A DNA stretch of 64,000 nt from contig JBNRMV010000012.1 of the NCBI GenBank assembly GCA_050309775.1, positions 1 to 64,000 on the forward strand. Direction: 5' to 3'. Under the pieces are notes generated by a model that was given only the letters and a program-made list of their open reading frames with translations, was not told where the DNA came from and made no database searches. Of this stretch, positions 59,805 to 64,000 are shown one piece after another; the first letter of the stretch is position 1, and each line of letters starts with the position of its first letter. Source of the stretch: DTU072 sp050309775 (GTDB taxonomy: Bacteria; Bacillota; Clostridia; Christensenellales; DTU072). Position numbers and translations under genes: made by a program.

Positions 59805-60636
59805 AAAGCTCGTATGCCTTGATTGTGTTGGCAAGTAACATAGTTCTGGTCAAAAGCCCCACTCCGCCGGGTACGGGGGTTATGAATGAACATTTGTCCT
59901 TGACTGCCTCAAAGTCCACATCGCCGCACAAATAGCCGTCGGCTCTGTTCATGCCCACATCGATGACAACCGCGCCGTCTTTCACCATGTCGGCGGTGAC
60001 AAACTTTGCTCTGCCAATAGCAACAACAAGAATGTCCGCAGCGGCGGCAATCTTGGTCAGGTCCTTTGTTTTTGAGTGACAGACCGTCACCGTTGCGTTT
60101 TCACGAAGAAGCATAAGCGCCATGGGCTTTCCGACTATGTTTGAACGCCCGATTACGACGGCGTTCTTGCCGGCAACTGAAATGTTGTAGGCTTTCAGAA
60201 GCTCCATTACGCCGCTGGGTGTGCAGGGCTGAAGTTCGGGAATGCCAAGCGCAAGTCTGCCCATTTGCCAGGCGCTGAGACCGTCAACATCTTTTTTGGG
60301 GTCAATATATGAAAGTATTTCGTTTTCGTTGAGATGCTTCGGAAGCGGCAGTTGTACTATCATGCCGTCTATGGTTTCGTCAGCGTTCAATTCATTTATT
60401 GCGGCGACAAGCTCTTCTTTGGTTGTGTCCACAGCAAGGCGAAGATGTATCGACTTCATGCCGATTTCTTCGCAGTCCTTTATCTTGTTGGCAACATACA
60501 CCTTTGAGGCGGCATCGTCGCCAACTATGATGACCGCAAGCCCTGGTTCTCTGCCGGTTTTTTTGAGGTCTTGAATTTTTTGTTTGAATTGGGATTTAAG
60601 CTGTGCCGAAACGGCTCTTCCGTCAATTATTTGCAT
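59794..60636 (-). CDS. folD: Methylenetetrahydrofolate dehydrogenase/cyclohydrolase FolD
   Basis: Interconverts methylene-, methenyl- and formyl-tetrahydrofolate. The 280 residues contain VGDDAASKVYVANKIKDCEEIG (catalytic Lys and Tyr), DGMIVQLPLPKHL, DPKKDVDG, the Rossmann motif AVVIGRSNIVGKPMALML and the final FITPVPGGVGLLTRTMLLANT. It overlaps nusB by 14 bases upstream and xseA by 11 downstream. Confidence 0.97.
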   Translation of the reverse strand: MQIIDGRAVSAQLKSQFKQKIQDLKKTGREPGLAVIIVGDDAASKVYVANKIKDCEEIGMKSIHLRLAVDTTKEELVAAINELNADETIDGMIVQLPLPKHLNENEILSYIDPKKDVDGLSAWQMGRLALGIPELQPCTPSGVMELLKAYNISVAGKNAVVIGRSNIVGKPMALMLLRENATVTVCHSKTKDLTKIAAAADILVVAIGRAKFVTADMVKDGAVVIDVGMNRADGYLCGDVDFEAVKDKCSFITPVPGGVGLLTRTMLLANTIKAYELYGK

Positions 60637-61051
60637 CTTCGTCTATATCCTTTTTGTTTAGTTTTTTGTAAACGCTCGACAGTACGCCGTTGACATACTG
60701 ATTGCTCTTGTCGGTGGAATAACGCTTCACAAGTTCGACTGCTTCAGCTATTGAAACAGAGTGCGGAATGTCGGGCATGAAGTGCATTTCGTAAAGTGCA
60801 AGTAGCAATGCCGCAAGGTCAGGCATAAATATGCGGTCCAAAGAAAAGCCTTCAGAAAGCTGTTCAATCTCCGATATCAGCCAATCATATTTTTCTATTA
60901 TGCCTGAATAAGCTTCCGACATATATTTTTTGTCGACATCGGCAAGTTCTATGCTGGACAAAATGTCAAAGGTCCTTTGATTGGGTTTTTTTGAAAAGAG
61001 ATATTCAAAAATTAATTTATATACTGATTCTCTGGCTATTTTTCGGCTCAT
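60623..61051 (-). CDS. nusB: Transcription antitermination factor NusB
   Basis: A 142-residue helical RNA-binding protein acting with NusE at boxA sites of rRNA operons. Family features are RESVYKLIFEYLF at the N-terminus and a late region LALYEMHFMPDIPHSVSIAEAVELVKRYSTDKSNQYVNGVLSSV. It starts at ATG after GAGG and lies 27 bases after the Asp23-family gene. Confidence 0.94.
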   Translation of the reverse strand: MSRKIARESVYKLIFEYLFSKKPNQRTFDILSSIELADVDKKYMSEAYSGIIEKYDWLISEIEQLSEGFSLDRIFMPDLAALLLALYEMHFMPDIPHSVSIAEAVELVKRYSTDKSNQYVNGVLSSVYKKLNKKDIDEDANN

Positions 61052-61078
61052 AAAGAACTTTCCTCTTGATAGTATGGC

Positions 61079-61414
61079 TTATTTGAAAATTATGTTGCTG
61101 ACATTGACATTTATGGATTGTACTTTGTAGCGTGTCGCCGCTTCAACCGCCTTCTTTATTTTTTCTTGGAGATTGCAGACAACATCCGGCACGCTGTAGC
61201 CGTAAATGATATTTGTGTACAGGTCAATGATGACTCTGTTCTCGTCTATATATACATGTATGTTCCTATGTTTGAGGGCGCTTAAACCAAATTTGTTCTT
61301 GACTAAACCAACCTCTTTTACCACGCCTTCAGTCTGCGAAAGAGCTGACCCGGCAATGGATGCAATGAGATTGGCGTATCTGTCGTTTACCTCATGACTA
61401 ATTGAGTCTTTCAC
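61079..61414 (-). CDS. Asp23/Gls24 family protein
   Basis: A protein of about 111 residues with the Asp23 pattern: IASIAGSALSQTEGVVKEV near the start, IHVYIDENRVIIDLYTNIIYGYSVPDVVCNLQEKIKKAVEAATRYKVQSINVNV later. Members are small cell-envelope stress proteins, some membrane-associated through AmaP, and one copy is always between spoIIIAH and nusB in Clostridia. I prefer the GTG start at 61414 (GAGG six bases upstream), because a promoter-like element spans the earlier ATGs at 61441 and 61426; those remain possible if the gene is read from the spoIIIA transcript. Confidence 0.9.
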   Translation of the reverse strand: MKDSISHEVNDRYANLIASIAGSALSQTEGVVKEVGLVKNKFGLSALKHRNIHVYIDENRVIIDLYTNIIYGYSVPDVVCNLQEKIKKAVEAATRYKVQSINVNVSNIIFK

Positions 61415-61454
61415 ATTCCACCTCATAGAGGAGTATAACATAAAAGACTCAATT
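61400..61454. repeat. 12-bp perfect inverted repeat over the Asp23 gene start
   Basis: AATTGAGTCTTT (61400-61411) and AAAGACTCAATT (61443-61454) are exact reverse complements 31 bases apart. On the minus strand the first arm lies in the promoter spacer and the second just inside the coding region after the GTG, so the loop holds the -10 box, the Shine-Dalgarno and the start. It could be a regulator-binding site or, in read-through RNA, a hairpin. Confidence 0.7.
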
Positions 61455-61460
61455 GTGCAA
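61432..61460 (-). promoter_or_regulatory. Putative promoter for the Asp23/nusB segment
   Basis: On the minus strand TTGCAC (61460-61455), 17 bases and TATACT (61437-61432). It is in the 35-base gap after spoIIIAH and would separate the vegetative nusB-folD-xse-ispA-OLE operon from the sporulation operon upstream. Confidence 0.6.
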
Positions 61461-61476
61461 GGAATTCATTCTCAAA

Positions 61477-61947
61477 TCAGGCGTAAGGCGTGATTACTAC
61501 ATCAAGCGGCGTGGCGTCTGTTTCAGTAAGTACTACATTAAGTATTTGCGCCGACTGTTCTTTTGTAATCTCAGCAGCCTTGACAACAATATGGATGTTC
61601 TCAGTGCTGATTGTAACGATACAATCTTCAAAACCCTTTGACTTAATCAAGCCTTCAAGCACAAGCTCGGTTTCCATTATATCGCAGATGCCCAGCTTCT
61701 TTTCCTGAGCGCTGGCAATGGCCGCTTCGTCGGAGTCCTCTGCGCCGATAATGCTGTCAAGATAAAGTATCTCCTCGGCTCTGATGGCTTCCCTGTCTTG
61801 GCGGTATGATGTGAAGAATGTCACCGCTGTCAACTCTTCTTCTTCGGGATTGAGTTTTGCATTCAGGAAATAATTCAGTACGCCAGTTGCGACAAGCAAT
61901 AACACAAGCGATACCAGAACTATTATCTTCTTTTTGTTTGTTTTCAT
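61477..61947 (-). CDS. spoIIIAH: Stage III sporulation protein AH
   Basis: A 156-residue mother-cell membrane protein that meets SpoIIQ to form the feeding channel. One N-terminal membrane helix (about 7-27, IIVLVSLVLLLVATGVLNYFL) precedes a YscJ/FliF-like outside domain, with RQDREAIRAEEILYLDSII and ICDIMETELVLEGLIKSKGFEDCIVTI. Last gene of the spoIIIA operon. Confidence 0.93.
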   Translation of the reverse strand: MKTNKKKIIVLVSLVLLLVATGVLNYFLNAKLNPEEEELTAVTFFTSYRQDREAIRAEEILYLDSIIGAEDSDEAAIASAQEKKLGICDIMETELVLEGLIKSKGFEDCIVTISTENIHIVVKAAEITKEQSAQILNVVLTETDATPLDVVITPYA

Positions 61948-61974
61948 AAAATGCCTCCATATATGATAATTTTT

Positions 61975-62538
61975 TTATTTCATTGCAAATATCTCTATGT
62001 TATTTGCGCTGACATTCAATACTGTTTGCACCGCCCGCATAAGTTCCAACCGTACTTTTGCGCTGCCTGCGCCTTGCGCTACTACTATGACGCCCTTGAC
62101 TTCGGGCATTATTTCTTTTGTGACATAAAGTTTTGATGAGCCGTTTGAGTTTATTATTATCGGAGTTTCTGTTACCGTACTTGTAGAGGTATTTACGGCT
62201 CCGCTTCCGGACGATGTGTTGGTGTGCGTGCTTTTTGTGTTGGCTATGACCTTTTCCGTTGAGCCGCTGTATGTTATCATAACCTCTACGCTGCCGGCTC
62301 CGTTTATTTGAGAAAGCACCTGCGCCAGACGCATTTCAAGCTGTTTTGTCATCTCAAGGCTTTCTTGCGCTGCAGTCGGGTAGCTGTCTTTATCTTTGGT
62401 TTTCTTTTCCGAAGTTATCAAGGAATACCCGAGAATAAGCAGCGCAATGGCTATTATCGCAACAATGATTTCAATGTTTTTTATGCCTTTCAGACGGACA
62501 TATATTTCTTTGAATTTTTCTTTATATGTCTTTGCCAT
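61975..62538 (-). CDS. spoIIIAG: Stage III sporulation protein AG
   Basis: The 187-residue ring-forming channel component. One membrane helix (about 20-41, IEIIVAIIAIALLILGYSLI) is followed by an outside domain with EMRLAQVLSQINGAGSVEVMITY and, at the C-terminus, EVKGVIVVAQGAGSAKVRLELMRAVQTVLNV, both family hallmarks. It overlaps spoIIIAF by 17 bases. Confidence 0.94.
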   Translation of the reverse strand: MAKTYKEKFKEIYVRLKGIKNIEIIVAIIAIALLILGYSLITSEKKTKDKDSYPTAAQESLEMTKQLEMRLAQVLSQINGAGSVEVMITYSGSTEKVIANTKSTHTNTSSGSGAVNTSTSTVTETPIIINSNGSSKLYVTKEIMPEVKGVIVVAQGAGSAKVRLELMRAVQTVLNVSANNIEIFAMK

Positions 62539-63016
62539 AAATCATTATGCGTTCCTTATTCACGCTGACCGCCTTTTGCACTGCCTCAATAATAACTTCA
62601 CTAATATTTATATTCTTACCTTTTTCTGATATGACAGCGTTTTCTACCGACACCAACACGCTTATTATCTCTAGCGCTGACATGTCATATGAAAAATTTA
62701 TGCTTACCTGACAGCCGCTTATGCCTTTTTCTTCAATATATTCTTCAATTTGTCTTTCCTTTTGTGAATACTGCGCGGTATACAGCCTAAAAAGCAAATC
62801 TCCGTCTTTTGAAAGCTCCTGATTTTGCTGAAAAGCGTCGGTAAATTCTATTTCTTTTTTTAGCAAACCCGGCAAAGGCGCAATTATTACGGCTATGACA
62901 ATTACCGACATTATGCCTTTTATGTACTTCTTTGTTTCGCCCTCTGCAAGCAACAAATCAAAAATTACCGTCAATACAACCACGCATACTATTGAGATTA
63001 TCCAGCTTTTCATCAT
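62522..63016 (-). CDS. spoIIIAF: Stage III sporulation protein AF
   Basis: A 164-residue protein with two membrane helices at the N-terminus (IISIVCVVVLTVIFDLLL and YIKGIMSVIVIAVIIAPL, separated by AEGETKK) and a soluble C-terminal domain. The ILD/EG-TKKYIKGI-S-IV pattern fits SpoIIIAF. It starts at ATG overlapping the spoIIIAE stop by four bases. Confidence 0.9.
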   Translation of the reverse strand: MMKSWIISIVCVVVLTVIFDLLLAEGETKKYIKGIMSVIVIAVIIAPLPGLLKKEIEFTDAFQQNQELSKDGDLLFRLYTAQYSQKERQIEEYIEEKGISGCQVSINFSYDMSALEIISVLVSVENAVISEKGKNINISEVIIEAVQKAVSVNKERIMIYGKDI

Positions 63017-64000
63017 ATCACCCCAAAATTGCAGGTTATAATTATCAACATAACCATAATAAAGAATAAAAAGGCAAACCCTGCGACAATGGCAACAAGC
63101 GTGACAAGGTTTTTTGAAGTTGTGTAAAGCATGTTTGAAATTCTTGCATCGGAAATCGGCTCAACAATAGCCGACGCCAACCGCAAAGCAAAAATCAGCG
63201 CAATTATTTTTACCAACGGTGCAAGCACAATAAAAAATAATAATATAATGCTGCACAGCCCAAGCGCATTTTTTATAACCACACAACTTGCCAACACAAG
63301 GTCAAAGCCCTCCGACAAATATCCGCCTAATATCGGCACATAGCTTGACAATGCAAATTTTGCAGACTTAATGGTCACCGTGTCAAAAGCCGTACCTGTT
63401 ATTCCCTGCGCCGTAATAAAAGTCACAAAAAGACTGAACATAATTCCCAGCGTCCATTCTGACAGAGATTTTGTCGTCTTGTGCAGTTTTTCAAGTTTGA
63501 TATTGTCGCTCAGATTGCCGACAATGCCAAAGACCACCGAGGCAATAAAGAGCGGCAGTATAAAAACATTTATCAGTTTTATCATTACCGTTGTCATTAC
63601 CGTCATAAGCGGCTGATATACGGCGGCGCTGCCCACTCCGCCAAGCGCCGAAGTCAGCGTCAGCAACAGCGGAAAGCAAAAACTCATAAGTTTGTCCATG
63701 GCGTCAATAGTTTTTTTAACGGAAATAATTATATCTGCTATGGCATAGCCAAGAATGGTGATTATTGCGCCATAACACACAATATAAATAATCTGGTTGG
63801 TTGACGCCTTTGAAAAGCCCGAAATTAAGCCCGAAAACATACCGAAAAGAATGGCGATAATTATTATGATAATCATCATCGGCACGATTTTCAGAATACT
63901 GTTAAAGAACATTTTTACTATGCTGTTGAAAACTATGTTTATATCCAGTTTTGTTTTGCCGTCTATTATTCCCCTGATAATCTCTTTCAGGCTTGAGCCC
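63013..64000 (-). CDS. spoIIIAE: Stage III sporulation protein AE (partial, start outside window)
   Basis: A polytopic membrane protein of the SpoIIIA-SpoIIQ complex, at least 329 residues visible. The frame stays open from the ATG at 63912 up to the window edge (residues SSLKEIIRGIIDGK and LDINIVFNSIVK are read there), so the real start lies beyond 64,000. Family parts present are FCFPLLLTLTSALGG, YQPLMTVM, WTLGIMFSLFVTFITAQGI, YVPILGGYLSEGFDLVLASC and the terminal helices. About eight membrane helices are seen. It heads the visible part of the spoIIIA operon. Confidence 0.94.
   Translation of the reverse strand, partial: GSSLKEIIRGIIDGKTKLDINIVFNSIVKMFFNSILKIVPMMIIIIIIAILFGMFSGLISGFSKASTNQIIYIVCYGAIITILGYAIADIIISVKKTIDAMDKLMSFCFPLLLTLTSALGGVGSAAVYQPLMTVMTTVMIKLINVFILPLFIASVVFGIVGNLSDNIKLEKLHKTTKSLSEWTLGIMFSLFVTFITAQGITGTAFDTVTIKSAKFALSSYVPILGGYLSEGFDLVLASCVVIKNALGLCSIILLFFIVLAPLVKIIALIFALRLASAIVEPISDARISNMLYTTSKNLVTLVAIVAGFAFLFFIMVMLIIITCNFGVI

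Overview
The window reads as a chromosome segment of a low-to-moderate GC, spore-forming anaerobic Firmicute, most likely an uncultured member of the Clostridia. The evidence is the sporulation gene set (yunB, ytfJ, spoIVB, spoIIIAE-AH), the typical Firmicute gene orders (mutS-mutL-miaA, scpA-scpB-ytfI-ytfJ-dac, nusB-folD-xseA-xseB-ispA-tlyA-nadK-argR-recN-spoIVB), an IspH-S1 fusion protein and a sodium-pump decarboxylase operon. No rRNA, CRISPR array, insertion sequence or intact prophage was seen.

Layout. 1-13.7 kb (+): end of truB, ribF, an endonuclease IV-like TIM barrel, yunB, pheS-pheT, a U32 peptidase-family protein, mutS2, a membrane PH-like protein, a cysteine desulfurase and thiI. 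14.0-16.3 kb (-): class A penicillin-binding protein. 16.3-24.3 kb (+): miaB-mutS-mutL-miaA and a Met gamma-lyase-family PLP protein. 24.4-29.5 kb (+) is the accessory part: an Imm5-like orphan immunity protein, about 1.5 kb of mostly non-coding DNA with eroded repeats, a perfect 15-bp inverted repeat and a 159-bp tandem duplication, then a tyrosine recombinase, a LexA-like protein whose autoprotease appears dead, and a PadR regulator fused to a membrane domain. 29.6-64 kb is on the minus strand except for tRNA-Trp: VTT membrane protein, rnhA, proC, purB, ispH-S1, cmk, a BaiN-like flavoprotein, a five-gene biotin-dependent decarboxylase/transcarboxylase operon, rluB, a D,D-carboxypeptidase, ytfJ, ytfI-like, scpB, scpA, a site-2 protease, an anchored surface protein, a second D,D-carboxypeptidase, a membrane protein, spoIVB, recN, argR, nadK, tlyA, oapA, a large non-coding RNA, ispA, xseB, xseA, folD, nusB, an Asp23-family gene and spoIIIAH-AG-AF-AE (the last cut by the window edge).

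The most striking element is the 620-nt gene-free, highly structured stretch between ispA and a four-helix membrane protein gene (about 56,985-57,595, minus strand). Position, size, neighbours and the DxxxD motif in the adjacent protein identify it as an OLE RNA (ornate, large, extremophilic) with its partner OapA. This class is already described, but it is rare and its function is only partly understood; here dxs, which usually follows oapA, is missing from its place. Other points for follow-up are the degenerate LexA next to a recombinase, the PadR-membrane fusion, a decarboxylase operon that carries both an OadA-type and an MmdA-type carboxyltransferase behind a putative attenuator, a 102-bp (34-codon) tandem repeat before spoIVB, and a 12-bp inverted repeat over the Asp23-gene promoter.

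Starts were set by Shine-Dalgarno sequences, family N-termini and gene spacing. Functions come from motif recognition by eye; no database search was run.
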